Of a stretch of 64,000 nucleotides of DNA, positions 11,598 to 24,712 are shown piece after piece. The stretch is taken from assembly GCA_022376925.1 (NCBI GenBank), contig JAIOJX010000028.1:69901001-69965000 (forward strand), in the 5' to 3' direction. The stretch comes from Tragulus kanchil (lineage: Eukaryota; Chordata; Mammalia; Artiodactyla; Tragulidae). How positions within the stretch are numbered: the stretch's first letter is position 1; each line of letters starts with the position of its first letter. Made by a program: the position numbers and the translations under genes. The notes beneath the pieces were generated by a model, which did no database searches, was not told the origin of the DNA, and was given only the letters and a program-made list of their open reading frames with translations.

Positions 11598-11881
11598 AAA
11601 AGTAATGCACTGGGCTTCCCTGGTGGTCCAGTGGGTAAGGATATCACCTTGCAGTGAAGGGGGTGTGGGTCCGATCCCTGGCCTGGGAGGATTCCACATG
11701 CCGCGGAGTGCCTGGACCAATGTGTCTAGCTACCTTGCCGGAGGAGCACATGCGCTCAGAGCCGGTGCTCTGCAACGAGAGGGGACACTGAGATGGGAGG
11801 CCCACACTGACCAAAGAACAAAGATAAACAAAAGAAAAATCAATAGAACTGGCCAAAAAAAAAAAAAAAAAGTAATGCACT
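11598..11881 (+). mobile_element. tRNA-Glu-type SINE with perfect 14-bp TSD
   Basis: The SINE runs from 11612 to the poly-A ending near 11870, flanked by 'aaaagtaatgcact' at 11598-11611 and 11868-11881. The A-box region 'tggtccagtgggtaaggat' and B-box region 'ggtccgatccctgg' are visible. This is the short-tail form, ending 'caatagaactggcc' then A(n). Intact flanks suggest a fairly recent insertion. Confidence 0.92.
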
Positions 11882-11994
11882 AGAGAAAGTTTCTGAAATA
11901 GAGTTTCTTACACCAGTAATTTTACAATAGAAGTGAACAAGAGGTGGGGTATATTTGGGGCATTCATTTAGAGGCTATGGACCATCCTCTCTGT

Positions 11995-12092
11995 CAAATA
12001 TATATATGTATTTATATATATGTATATATATATACACACGCATGCACACACACACACACATAGAGTGAATGAGAGAGGGAGAGAGAGAGACA
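11995..12092. repeat. Compound microsatellite (TA/TG)n-(CA)n-(GA)n
   Basis: Alternating TA/TG tracts pass into 'acacacacacacac' and then a GA-rich block ('gagagagggagagagagaga') within about 100 bases. Likely length-polymorphic. Confidence 0.9.
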
Positions 12093-13322
12093 TTTACAGA
12101 CTCTGGTTCATAAACTGATTGAAGTGATTTGTCAAATATGGATTTTTGGGGCTTCTCAGCCTTATTTCAACCAGTCTGTCTTACTCTAATCATGCTCTTT
12201 AGTCTAACAAACTCAATTTGATTGAAAGAAAGGTTGCTCAAATATTTTAAATGACTTAAAATAGGAGATCAATTACCACTTTCCTTTAATTACAGCAACA
12301 AGTCTATAATCACAAGAGTCATCTTGCATCAGTGTCCAGAAGAAATTAGGAATTCAACCATTATTTTCTGAGTGAGTAATAAGTGATTAAATGAAAGTAA
12401 CTATTTGATAGTTTCAAATTTTTGGAGCAAAAACTATGCTTTGTCTTATATATACCTTGTTGCTTTTGCATGGCTATATAAAAACAGATAAATTACCTTA
12501 AAGTTAAAATTTTCTAATTTAAGTGAAAAAGCTGGGAGTAACCAATGACTGTTGTGTTTATAAAAGAAACTGTGAAAACTTGGTTCAGTCTGTCATATAT
12601 TACTAACAATACTATATATATATATCTCAAGTTGCTTGCTAAAAATTATTCCTTTATCAGAAGCATATTAATAGCAGAAGTAATCTATGATATCTCCTCC
12701 AGCTTTAAAGTAGTATGAATTAGATGCCAGATTCTCAGCATTAAATGGATACTAATGCATATTTTAAGGGTAATCCTTTTGATGCCCTTCCAAAGTACTA
12801 TCAGCAGTCTTAAGCCTTATTTTTTGCTGTTCCATCATACAATAGTATAAAATGTCTGTTGAGATTGAAGGATAGAGTTCTGTGTGTTGTGTATATATGA
12901 GTGTGCAATTCAAACCTGCATCTAAAATGCTGCCTCAACTGTGTAGATAGTATGCACTTCAGAGCTTAAACTTCCAAGAGTGTTTTTTTTGTAGTGTTAG
13001 GAGTTGTAGTGTATCTTCTGTATGTGAACTTTCAAATAAGCAGACTGGCTTATCAACCTTAACACAGAAGCGAACAGTTTCATGTTACTCACTCTGGTAA
13101 CGAACCTACACAATAGGCAGTCTCCCCTGGGTAGAGCTGGGTTTGCCTCTTGGCCTTTTTCTTCCTTAAATTTTAAAATATATTAAATCAAATGCAACAC
13201 AGCAATATGAGCTTCTAAAATATCCATAAATGAAATCTCCAGATCAGCCTCTCATAAGCAAATAAGCAGCCATAACATTTTGTAGATTTTCCCTCTGAAA
13301 CCACAGAGAAGAAACTCGATAT
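12093..13322. other. Unassigned stretch
   Basis: No transposon or gene confidently recognised. A CpG-bearing patch at 13060-13150 reads on the minus strand as a short basic frame running into a GTGAGT-like site near 13083, but the frame closes at that point and I do not call it an exon. Confidence 0.5.
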
Positions 13323-13328
13323 ACTCAC

Positions 13329-13425
13329 CAACGACCCTTATCAAATAGCGACTTTGTGGAATGCTCTTGTCTTCACAGTCTCTCAGGAGGTTACTAACTC
13401 TAATGGGAAGGCAATGTACCATTGA
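13329..13425 (-). CDS. Candidate coding exon (unrecognised gene)
   Basis: On the minus strand a frame is open from 13425 to 13329 and ends one base into a codon, at G|GTGAGTATATC (13328 downwards), a near-perfect splice donor. It reads ...LPIRVSNLLRDCEDKSIPQS followed by RYLIRVVG. The left end is uncertain: a start ATG at 13422-13420, or an acceptor after 'ccttcccattag' with the exon beginning at 13399. Five CpGs within about 140 bases stand out in CpG-poor surroundings, as expected for constrained coding DNA. I do not recognise the protein. It could be chance; no partner exon was found at lower coordinates. Confidence 0.33.
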
Positions 13426-13429
13426 CTAT

Positions 13430-14654
13430 CATTCGTGCCAGCAGTAAACGTTGAAGAAAGATGCATCCATTAATTCTGTGTTCTCAGTGCAGAGTATGAG
13501 ACCCAGTGGAACTATCTTCACTTCCCTTTGAAAATTAATTGTAGATTTTGCTATTTATTTATAGCAGATGACTGTATCCCTTCTCCAAACCTTTTATGAA
13601 TCTTAAGCCATTACTGTGAATGATAATAGTTTATTGTATTTTTTTTCCCCAGAGTTAATGCTACAATGTTCTTTTGATATTAATTTTATGAAATAGAGAA
13701 ACCTTATCTACTTTTTATGAAATGGTAAGGCAGATTCCATACTGTCTGGAAATCACCACATCTGGTAAAATAAATAATATTATGTTGAGAGGTGGGAAAA
13801 AGGAGAAGAGTTTTACTGAACAGTATTTTGGGTAATAGTGGATAATAAATACGTTGAGTTTTTTGCCTCTCAAGTGGCAAATTAATTAATGAGGCAATTG
13901 CAAGTAAAAGACACATAACCATATTGGAATAAACACAAAGGGATTTAATTTTCTTATTTAATAAGTCTGAGGTAGGCAGTTAGTGATAGTGGTTTAGATA
14001 CTCAAAAATGTCGGGCCTGGGATTTTAGAAAACTTCACGATCTTTTTTTTCAGAGTGTCAACATTAAGGCTAAAATCCAGCCATCACATTCTATTCTATA
14101 TAAGCAGAAAAATGAAGGGCAAAGGGCAAAAGACTGAATTGACTCTATTTAAGGAACTTTCCCTTACTTCACATCCCAAAACTTTTCCTGGTATGTTTAA
14201 TGAGTTATTTTAATTTGAAAAGGACTTGTCACTATTTAACTGAGTGGGATACTACATCAAAACATGTAGTTTTTTCACGAAGGAAGAAAAACAGAATGGA
14301 TATTGGAAAAACAATTCCAAGTCCATTCCAAAGGAACTGTATTAAAAAAAAAAGAAACTAGAGTAGAAGAAACAAAATTAAACTTCTATTTTGACTATCT
14401 ATAAAAATAAGGATCATAGCTAAAATTTGTCAAATATTATCTAATTGAAAATAGGTAATATTTGAGTCATAAAATTATCTAATTTACTCTTTGTAACATT
14501 CCGTAGGAACTAGATAAGTTACAGATAAAGCTTGGTTTCTCTAATCACAGTCCTGAAGGGTAACTTTTATCTTATTTTTATAAAACAATAATTGTCTTAT
14601 CTAATGAAATAATACTTCTAAACTAAAGATTCCTGTAATTTGTTTCATTAAAAT
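13430..14654. other. Unassigned AT-rich stretch
   Basis: No feature that I can support. A 72-codon minus frame at 13704-13922 lacks exon signals and recognisable domains. Confidence 0.55.
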
Positions 14655-15453
14655 ACTTATGTACTGAGAACAAATGCAAACTGATACAGCCACTATGGAA
14701 GGCAGTATGGAGATTCCTTAAAGAACTAGAAATAGAAGCACCATATGACCCAGCAATGCCATTACTAGGCATATACCCTGATGAAATAAAAACTGAAAGA
14801 GACACATGTACTTCAGTGTCACTGCAGCACTTTTTACAATAGCTAGAACATGGAAGCAACCTAGATATCCATCAATAAATGAATGGATAAAGAAGATATG
14901 GTACATATATACAATGGAATATTTCTCAGCTGTAAAAAAAAAATGCAAAAGAATCAGTCCTAATGAGGTGGATGAATTTAGAACCTATTTTACAAAGTGA
15001 AGTAAGTCAAAAAGAGAAAGCCAAATACAGTGTACTAATGCATATATACACAATCTAGAAGGATGGTACTGATAAAAACACACACAGAGCAGCAATGGAG
15101 AAACAGACATAAAAAACAGACCTATGGACACTGTGGAGAGGAAAGATTGGCTGGGAGGTATGGAAAGAGTAACACGGAGACCTACACTATCATATGTAAA
15201 TGAGATAACCATTGTGAATATGCTTTAAGAGAAGGGGATTTACATGGGGGCCATGCAACAGCCTTGAGGGGTGGACGGGGTTGGGGGAGAGGGAGGGAGA
15301 CTCAGGTGGGAGGGGTCAGGGATATACCTTTGACTGATTTGGGATTATGCATAGCTGCAAACAAAACTCTGTAAAAGACATATAACAATAACTTCACTGT
15401 ACACCTGAAACTAATGCAACATTGCAAATGTATACCCCAATAAAATTTTTTAA
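14655..15453 (+). mobile_element. L1 3' end (ORF2 C-terminus plus 3' UTR)
   Basis: 'gatacagccactatggaagg', 'gcaccatatgacccagcaat' and 'ccatcaataaatgaatggat' mark the ORF2 C-terminal coding region. The translation contains 'INEWIKKIWYIYTMEYFSAV'. The frame is broken by a small deletion near 14812 and by stops. The 3' UTR includes 'gacctatggacactgtgg' and ends with a CAATAAAATTTTTT-type tail near 15453. It is older than the L1 at 3869-4879. Its 3' UTR reappears at 16205-16566 through duplication 4. Confidence 0.88.
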
Positions 15454-17290
15454 TTGCATTTTATTTTTTTTATCCTAGCTAGGGAAACAAGTCAAAGCAG
15501 ACCATGAACCCAGTGATGCCAGTATCTTTGAGCCAATGCCACAACTGTGACCCCAGTGCATATCTCTGGTATCACCTCTTTGTATGAGGAACTGCTTCTC
15601 TGTTCTTTAGATAATACTGTTTCTCACTTTCGTCTGAAGTTCTCAGGATGTTCCTAAAATGGTCAACCTATAATTTTTATTTACAGATAATCTTTTCTAT
15701 TGGTACAAACATACATTATCCATTGACTGCTCAAATGTGATTCATTATAATTGATTTGTATTTCATATATTTATATAATACATAATTTTTATCTGTGAAC
15801 ATTGTTAATTTTAGATTGTTTGTTTATTATGTATCCTTCAAATGTTTTTAAAAGTGGGGTTCAGAATTTAATAAATTTGCATACTATAAATACACAATTT
15901 GAAATATGGAAATGGAATAAAAATTAAATTAAGACAAACTAAAAACTTGAATTTTATTGCCAATTGCAAAATGGAATAAAATAGTCTGAAATTAAAAAAT
16001 CATAATGAAAAGAATGACCCTTTATTGGAAACAGTAAAAACATTTTAATTTTCTTTAAACTAATACATAAATGTTTTTCTTATCTACTCTTACAAAGAGA
16101 AACCATTATGGCCAAGTCTTCTAAAACAATTTGACTGAAAATATGCATATAAACTTTAACAAATTTCATTACCTTCTTTTCATAACATTTTTTGTTGCCA
16201 CAAAAATGGAGAAACAGACATAAAAAACAGACCTATGGACACTGTGGAGAGGAAAGATTGGCTGGGAGGTATGGAAAGAGTAACACGGAGACCTACACTA
16301 TCATATGTAAATGAGATAACCATTGTGAATATGCTTTAAGAGAAGGGGATTTACATGGGGGCCATGCAACAGCCTTGAGGGGTGGACGGGGTTGGGGGAG
16401 AGGGAGGGAGACTCAGGTGGGAGGGGTCAGGGATATACCTTTGACTGATTTGGGATTATGCATAGCTGCAAACAAAACTCTGTAAAAGACATATAACAAT
16501 AACTTCACTGTACACCTGAAACTAATGCAACATTGCAAATGTATACCCCAATAAAATTTTTTTTAATTGCATTTTATTTTTTTTATCCTAGCTAGGGAAA
16601 CAAGTCAAAGCAGACCATGAACCCAGTGATGCCAGTATCTTTGAGCCAATGCCACAACTGTGACCCCAGTGCATATCTCTGGTATCACCTCTTTGTATGA
16701 GGAACTGCTTCTCTGTTCTTTAGATAATACTGTTTCTCACTTTCGTCTGAAGTTCTCAGGATGTTCCTAAAATGGTCAACCTATAATTTTTATTTACAGA
16801 TAATCTTTTCTATTGGTACAAACATACATTATCCATTGACTGCTCAAATGTGATTCATTATAATTGATTTGTATTTCATATATTTATATAATACATAATT
16901 TTTATCTGTGAACATTGTTAATTTTAGATTGTTTGTTTATTATGTATCCTTCAAATGTTTTTAAAAGTGGGGTTCAGAATTTAATAAATTTGCATACTAT
17001 AAATACACAATTTGAAATATGGAAATGGAATAAAAATTAAATTAAGACAAACTAAAAACTTGAATTTTATTGCCAATTGCAAAATGGAATAAAATAGTCT
17101 GAAATTAAAAAATCATAATGAAAAGAATGACCCTTTATTGGAAAAAAGGAAAAACATTTTAAATTTTCTTTAAACTAATACATAAATGTTTTTTCTTATC
17201 TACTCTTACAAAAGAGAAACCATTATGGCCAAGTCTTCTAAAACAATTTGACTGAAAATATGCATATAAACTTTAACAAATTTCATTACT
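15094..17290. repeat. Tandem duplication 4 (period about 1111)
   Basis: Copy 1 is about 15094-16178 and copy 2 about 16205-17290; roughly 26 bases at 16179-16204 separate them. Copies differ at 'ttggaaacagtaaaaac' versus 'ttggaaaaaaggaaaaac' and by homopolymer lengths. The left boundary again falls inside an L1. Confidence 0.96.
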
Positions 17291-17752
17291 CTCTAAAATG
17301 TTCCATATGTTATGACTATGAAGCATTTTCTTTTATTTGAATAATGCATCATATTTGTGACTGGAGATTGAAAATTAGCTACCATTGAAAATTTACAAAC
17401 TATCAGTGAGAGTTAATATACTGATTTATAAAGTTAACTTATATTTATTATTTTAATCTCTTAAAATTGTATTATTTTTATTACTTAGTCCTCTTTTCAA
17501 AACTAAAAATAAAGAAATGTTAGTAAAATGAAATATTGGCAGGAAGAGAGCAACTTCTATATCTATGTGTTAATCATCATTGGAAGAAGAGGACAATGTC
17601 ACAAACCAATCAAAAGAAGTAATTTTTTAAAATGACATCATACTCTAATATAGAATTTTTCCTATAATGTGTGATATAAATCCTAGGGAAGGAAAGTCAC
17701 AGTATATTCTATTATGATGGGGAAGGTAGAATTTTGACCTGCTGAATACTGC
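17291..17752. other. Unassigned AT-rich stretch
   Basis: No gene or named repeat recognised. Confidence 0.5.
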
Positions 17753-19978
17753 TACTCCATTTCGACTTTGTATGAACAGGCTGATCCATAGTATTACAAT
17801 GTCATCAAGTATAATTTTGAATAAAAATGGTTTTCAGCTGGCAATATGGATTATTTATTATTATTGTGCATCAATATTCAAAGTGATGTTTATATGTGCT
17901 ATGATTTTAAAATTTATATACTCTTTTCCTAAAAGAGTTATTTATAAGCTGGCATATACACACTTCAGGGAAGGGTTTTTCTTTCATTGCATTGTATATA
18001 CAATGAAACATTGTTATATTTTCCAAAGCACTTTGAAAATAAATTGTAAGCAGGAAACTTTATTAACTAGGAAAAGACGCGTGCCTATGCATTAGACTAG
18101 CCCTATTATCCTCCATTTAGAACCTGATAAACAGTTTTGTTTTGTAAGAGGACATAATGAATTATGCAAGTTGCACTCTTTCTGACAGGTATTCTTAAAG
18201 TTAAATGTCTTATAAAATTGCCTAAACTTTCTCTTATTATCTTTTATATTGCTTCCTGAACAAGTATTTTTTTCCTGTTTGTATTCACTAAAGATACCTA
18301 TAGTCTCTTTGTGAATTTAGAAACTGGTAGGCAAAACACTTCAAAGTCTAAGACAGTTATTTGCTATGTGACCTTTAAAATCCATTCATCTTCCATGTGC
18401 TTTGGATCCTCCCACCAAATATGGATATTGATATGTTCCTATTTATAGGCAATGTTGAGTAACAATAGAAACAATTGAAACAATAGAAATAATTTATTTA
18501 ATTATCCATTCAACAATTAATCACTAACATTGAACCTCATATATCTAGTCACTGTAATACACAATGTATAAGAAATTTGTCCAATGTCACATTAAACCTC
18601 ACATGCACACCAATGTGTAAAGCAACAAAGAAATTACAAACAGGTGAAACTAATCTTTGAGGACACAAAACAGAAGCCTAACAGCTATAAACTTAAACTC
18701 GTAATTTTAAAATAGCATTTCCCTTACCCTTTCCTTTCATTGAAGATGTTTATAATTTTTTAAGATTTTACAATCTAACTCATCATGTAGATTCCAAGCA
18801 TTACACATCAGATTGTAAACAAGCACTTGCAAGGACCTATAGAATAGGTCTATGGAAATTTCCAATCTGACTGTACTCCATTTCGACTTTGTATGAACAG
18901 GCTGATCCATAGTATTACAATGTCATCAAGTATAATTTTGAATAAAAATGGTTTTCAGCTGGCAATATGGATTATTTATTATTATTGTGCATCAATATTC
19001 AAAGTGATGTTTATATGTGCTATGATTTTAAAATTTATATACTCTTTTCCTAAAAGAGTTATTTATAAGCTGGCATATACACACTTCAGGGAAGGGTTTT
19101 TCTTTCATTGCATTGTATATACAATGAAACATTGTTATATTTTCCAAAGCACTTTGAAAATAAATTGTAAGCAGGAAACTTTATTAACTAGGAAAAGACG
19201 CGTGCCTATGCATTAGACTAGCCCTATTATCCTCCATTTAGAACCTGATAAACAGTTTTGTTTTGTAAGAGGACATAATGAATTATGCAAGTTGCACTCT
19301 TTCTGACAGGTATTCTTAAAGTTAAATGTCTTATAAAATTGCCTAAACTTTCTCTTATTATCTTTTATATTGCTTCCTGAACAAGTATTTTTTTCCTGTT
19401 TGTATTCACTAAAGATACCTATAGTCTCTTTGTGAATTTAGAAACTGGTAGGCAAAACACTTCAAAGTCTAAGACAGTTATTTGCTATGTGACCTTTAAA
19501 ATCCATTCATCTTCCATGTGCTTTGGATCCTCCCACCAAATATGGATATTGATATGTTCCTATTTATAGGCAATGTTGAGTAACAATAGAAACAATTGAA
19601 ACAATAGAAATAATTTATTTAATTATCCATTCAACAATTAATCACTAACATTGAACCTCATATATCTAGTCACTGTAATACACAATGTATAAGAAATTTG
19701 TCCAATGTCACATTAAACCTCACATGCACACCAATGTGTAAAGCAACAAAGAAATTACAAACAGGTGAAACTAATCTTTGAGGACACAAAACAGAAGCCT
19801 AACAGCTATAAACTTAAACTCGCGTAATTTTAAAATAGCATTTCCCTTACCCTTTCCTTTCATTGAAGATGTTTATAATTTTTTAAGATTTTACAATCTA
19901 ACTCATCATGTAGATTCCAAGCATTACACATCAGATTGTAAACAAGCACTTGCAAGGACCTATAGAATAGGTCTATGG
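17753..19978. repeat. Tandem duplication 5 (period 1121)
   Basis: Copy 1 is 17753-18856 and copy 2 is 18874-19978. Seventeen bases (18857-18873) at the junction are not explained by either copy. The main difference is 'aactcgtaat' versus 'aactcgcgtaat' near the right end. The 107-codon frame in each copy (17772 and 18893) has no domain and is identical in both because the DNA is duplicated. Confidence 0.97.
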
Positions 19979-20307
19979 TATCTAAATTACAAATGCTTCA
20001 TATCAGGTGGCTGCTAGAACCAATGAAGATGTAGAAAGTAACAGATGATACCTTGACAATGAGGCAGGAGCCACAAGGTTGAAAAAAAGAGCATTTCTGA
20101 GGATAATTTAGTGTCTCAACAGATGTCACATTGAAACCCAACAATAGCTCCAAAATGTAAACACATGTTTAGTGCTGGGCTGAGATATGTGGAACACTTG
20201 AGAAATCAGTTATGTGACTCTGGATTCAAGTTCTATTCCTTCAGTATGTGTACAATATTTAGATAATGGTGGCAAAAAGGAAAATATGTTTTACTAATTT
20301 CAAATTT
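19979..20307. other. Unassigned stretch
   Basis: No gene or repeat family recognised between duplication 5 and the next SINE. Confidence 0.5.
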
Positions 20308-20607
20308 TGTCTTACTTTTTGTTTGTTTGTTTGTTTTTTTTTTCTGGTCACTTCTATTAGTCCTTCATTCATTTATCTTTGCTCTTTGGCCTGTGTGAGC
20401 CTCCCATTGCAGCAGCCTCTCTTGTCGCAGAACAATGGCACCGGCTCTGGGAGCATGTGCTCCAGAGCCCCAGCTTGGTAGTTGGACACATAAGTACAGT
20501 CGCTCTGCGACACATGGGATCCTCCCAGGCTAGGGATCGCACCATCGTCCCTTGCACTGCAAGGCAGTGTCCTTACCCACTAGACCACCTGGGAAGCCCT
20601 GTCTTAC
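20308..20607 (-). mobile_element. tRNA-Glu-type SINE with imperfect TSD
   Basis: The reverse complement of the family: body 'tctttgctctttggcctgtg', B-box region near 'ggctagggatcgcacc' and head 'ccacctgggaagccc'. A poly-T tail derived from poly-A is at the left. The flanks share 'tgtcttac' (20308-20315 and 20600-20607), extendable with one mismatch. Frames of 71-79 codons here are SINE artefacts. Confidence 0.87.
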
Positions 20608-21038
20608 ATTTTAAATAAATATTTATTACAATATTTGCTATCTTATATTTTTTCCTATATGGAAAACCTTTTCAACTTGTAAAAAAAATTAGGGTGCAAA
20701 ATAAATCATTCCCATTAACTAGGGCCATTGTAAGTATTCACTGGTCTTAAACTGAATTCCAGTTTTAGACAATACTTGATAGCAGTTATTCTCACATTCA
20801 TTTCAGCCAAATTAAAAATTAAGTCATTCTGTTAAAAATAGCAACAAAGGGCATTTCTTTTTTATTTTCAGAAAGAAATCAAACTATGCTGAGTATTTTA
20901 TATTAATAAATTTGAATAGTTATAATATTTTAATAAATATGAAATATATGATATGACATTTAAAGACATTTTTCTATCATTTTGAAAACTCAATGAATTG
21001 TTCAGAATATTTATTTGGTTAGGGTACAATATTGAATT
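20608..21038. other. Unassigned AT-rich stretch
   Basis: No feature seen between two SINE insertions. Confidence 0.5.
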
Positions 21039-21397
21039 AACAATTAATTGTGGGCTTCCCCTGGTGGTCCAGTGGGTAAGGACATCGCCTTGCAGTGCAA
21101 GGGGTGCCGGTTCGATCCCTGGCCTGGGAAGATCCCACGTGCTGCGGAGCGGCTGGACCGATGTGTCCAATTACCAAGCCGGAGATCTGGAGCGCATGCG
21201 CCCAGAGCCAGCACTCTGCAACAATAGACGCCACCGCAATGGGAGGCCCACAGGAGCCAAAGAACAAAGACGGATGAAAATAGAGAGAAATGAAAGATCA
21301 ATAGAAGTGGCCCACCCGCTCCCCTCCCTCCCCAACCCGACCCCCAGCCCAAAAATAAATAAATAAATAAATCTTTAAAAAAAAAAACAATTAATTG
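21039..21397 (+). mobile_element. tRNA-Glu-type SINE with perfect 12-bp TSD, long-tail form
   Basis: The SINE at 21051-21385 is flanked by 'aacaattaattg' at 21039-21050 and 21386-21397. It has an intact A-box region, 'ccggttcgatccctgg' B-box, 'gagcgcatgcgcccagagcc', a pyrimidine tract 'ctcccctccctccccaaccc' and an AAATAAATAAAT tail. It is one of the least decayed copies in the window. The frames of 122 and 144 codons across it are SINE-derived. Confidence 0.93.
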
Positions 21398-22523
21398 CCT
21401 CTGTCCTTTAAAATGGCAGATATTAAAATAGCTACTAATGCATAAAAATATATAACACATGGAACTAAATCTTCTCATTTCTGATTATGGAATTCAATTA
21501 AAAATGCATTTTATGGTCAGCTTTGATGACTAGATAAGTCTTCATGAAGGAATGAATCTTGAGTCAATTTCTGAAACAGAGACTCTTAAACTTTAGTGTA
21601 TAAAAGAATCAACAGGGAAGCCTGACAAGAATCAGTACTTTGTATGAGTAGGCCTGGGATGTAGCACAAAAGCTGAATTTTCTAAAGGCATTGAGGAAGA
21701 TTCTGAGGCAGCTGAATATCAGTTCACACTTTGGGAAACAATGTTCTAGAAGATAAGAAAGATGTACAAAGAACAATGTAATGCAAGATTCACAGGAAGC
21801 AGACATAAAATAATGTTAAACATTTTAAGTGTGACAGTACCTCAAGCATAGAGAAGGATATTAGTAGATGTTTCACAGCTTCAGGTTGGTCATATTTGGA
21901 GGAACCTAAATGCCAAGTCAAGGAAATTAAACTTATTTCTGAGATGATGGAGAGCTGTTTTGTTTTCTATGGGAGTTATTTTTCAAGATGTAATTTAAAT
22001 GACTAAATTGTCAGTACTTCTTTGGTTGGTTATGGAAAAATAAGAGTGAAGTTAGAAAGCCAGGGCAGTAACATGTAGGACTCCTGGCCTTCTTCACTAG
22101 TTAAGGGTAAAGAGAAGCAAAACATTTCACTGTGGCTCTAGCGATGATTAGAATTGATAAGATTTTAGGTACAGATATTTTAAATAGAAAGAAAAACATG
22201 AATATACATACCTTGAGATTTAGAGTTAACAAAATTGATTATGTTGCTTATAGAGGAAAAAATGGATCCAGTTACATGAATGAGATGGTTATTTTAGATA
22301 ATTTGTATATCTATGTGGAGTAATGTAGTAAGAATTATGAGATGCAGTTTTATAGTTTGGAAGTCAATTAGGACTAGAAACAAGGTTAAAAGCAATTTCC
22401 ATAAAATAATAAAATATCAAGATAAAATGCTGGTTTTAAATGCATAAACTGACTTCAATTTTATATCTATCTTTTCTGCTTCAGATTAATCTTGTTTTCC
22501 CTGTGAAAAGCAATCTGTTAGAA
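21398..22523. other. Unassigned stretch
   Basis: No gene supported; frames of 63-79 codons lack exon signals and recognisable domains. Confidence 0.5.
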
Positions 22524-24712
22524 GGAAAGAGAGAAGAGAGTGAAGACAAATATTTTTCTTTCTCTACCCCTGTTGGAGAATTGTATGCCCTAAGAAGGAA
22601 TCTTGTCTCCACACCAACCTGGAAGCCCATACGCAGCCAAGTAGAGCCATGGAATATATCAGCCATATTCACTGAGTGACTGATATTATATATGTTTACT
22701 GTGTATTAATGCCTACCTGCCATTCACTCAACTTCTGAAATCAGTAACATTTTTACTTTTGAAAAGCATCCCTCTGACTTTTAATCCATGAAACTCAATC
22801 CATCTGGTACTTCTACTCAAGCTGGGCACACATAACTCAGACCAGAGCAATTAATGCAATTTATTTTTCAGTCACAATGACTGATTCATACCAAAAAATG
22901 CTCTTCTCAGACTCTAGAGGAGAATCCATTACATGCTTCTGTCAGTTGCTGAAAACTGCCAGCATTTCTGTGACTTGTGGCTACCTCACTCTAATTCCTA
23001 CCTCTGCGGTCTCATTCTCTCCTTTTCTTCTATTTCACTCTACCTCCCTACTATAAGAATAATTACGAATTCATTTAGTGCCCATCCAGGATAATCTTCA
23101 CATCTCATATCTATAGTCATATCATATAAGGTAACATTCACAAATTCCAGAGATTACCATGCACATCCGAGGAAGCCATTATTCAGACTACTACAATGAC
23201 AATTTTCAAAGATTTTACACTAAAATATTTAGATAGTTGGCTCATTTTTGTGTGTCTGTTTAGAGTGATTGAAAGATAAAATGAAGCTTTAATTGCTTAT
23301 ATTCAACTTCCACCTGCTAGAAAGAGAGAAGGAATGCAATTCATCTACTAAATGAGGGACTGAAGAAACCAAACCTGAAACCTAATAACATAATTTTAGT
23401 ATCTATACTTGGCCCTGTCTAATGTAAGCTCTGTTCTTTGGACCTTGCATGATAAGATTCCCTGAATTCTTTAATCATTATTGTTTCCACTACAGTATAA
23501 GTTGATTTCAATTGGAACTTAAACAAAGATGTATCATTAGTCTTCCTCTGTCTCCAAATAAACGTTTCTCGGTTTTATTTTTGGAGGATCAAGATACTTA
23601 ATCTATACTTAATAATCTGTTTCGGAAAGAGAAGAAGAGTGAAGACAAATATTTTTCTTTCTCTACCCCTGTTGGAGAATTGTATGCCCTAAGAAGGAAT
23701 CTTGTCTCCACACCAACCTGGAAGCCCATACGCAGCCAAGTAGAGCCATGGAATATATCAGCCATATTCACTGAGTGACTGATATTATATATGTTTACTG
23801 TGTATTAATGCCTACCTGCCATTCACTCAACTTCTGAAATCAGTAACATTTTTACTTTTGAAAAGCATCCCTCTGACTTTTAATCCATGAAACTCAATCC
23901 ATCTGGTACTTCTACTCAAGCTGGGCACACATAACTCAGACCAGAGCAATTAATGCAATTTATTTTTCAGTCACAATGACTGATTCATACCAAAAAATGC
24001 TCTTCTCAGACTCTAGAGGAGAATCCATTACATGCTTCTGTCAGTTGCTGAAAACTGCCAGCATTTCTGTGACTTGTGGCTACCTCACTCTAATTCCTAC
24101 CTCTGCGGTCTCATTCTCTCCTTTTCTTCTATTTCACTCTACCTCCCTACTATAAGAATAATTACGAATTCATTTAGTGCCCATCCAGGATAATCTTCAC
24201 ATCTCATATCTATAGTCATATCATATAAGGTAACATTCACAAATTCCAGAGATTACCATGCACATCCGAGGAAGCCATTATTCAGACTACTACAATGACA
24301 ATTTTCAAAGATTTTACACTAAAATATTTAGATAGTTGGCTCATTTTTGTGTGTCTGTTTAGAGTGATTGAAAGATAAAATGAAGCTTTAATTGCTTATA
24401 TTCAACTTCCACCTGCTAGAAAGAGAGAAGGAATGCAATTCATCTACTAAATGAGGGACTGAAGAAACCAAACCTGAAACCTAATAACATAATTTTAGTA
24501 TCTATACTTGGCCCTGTCTAATGTAAGCTCTGTTCTTTGGACCTTGCATGATAAGATTCCCTGAATTCTTTAATCATTATTGTTTCCACTACAGTATAAG
24601 TTGATTTCAATTGGAACTTAAACAAAGATGTATCATTAGTCTTCCTCTGTCTCCAAATAAACGTTTCTCGGTTTTATTTTTGGAGGATCAAGATACTTAA
24701 TCTATACTTAAT
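22524..24712. repeat. Tandem duplication 6 (period 1099)
   Basis: Copy 1 is about 22530-23613 and copy 2 about 23629-24712. The junction holds about 15 bases ('aatctgtttcgg...') unmatched at either side. Copies appear identical apart from the left edge ('gagagaagagagtg' versus 'gagaagaagagtg'). Confidence 0.97.
22970..23210 (-). mobile_element. Ancient MLT1-like LTR fragment
   Basis: The order 'gtgacttgtggctacctcac', 'tttagtgcccatccaggata', 'aaggtaacattcacaaattc' and 'gaagccattattcagactac' resembles the reverse complement of an old MaLR/MLT1-type mammalian repeat. Family assignment is from memory of the motif order and is uncertain. It is repeated at about 24070-24310 by duplication 6. Confidence 0.5.

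Noticed and set aside
12950..13150. A second exon next to the 13.3 kb candidate (minus frame ...YPGETAYCVGSLPE before a GTGAGT-like site near 13083)
   Set aside because: The frame closes with a TGA that overlaps the putative donor, and no acceptor is convincing.
17772..19216. Identical 107-codon frames at 17772 and 18893 as a duplicated gene
   Set aside because: They are the same DNA doubled by duplication 5. No domain, no exon signals, AT-driven hydrophobic composition.
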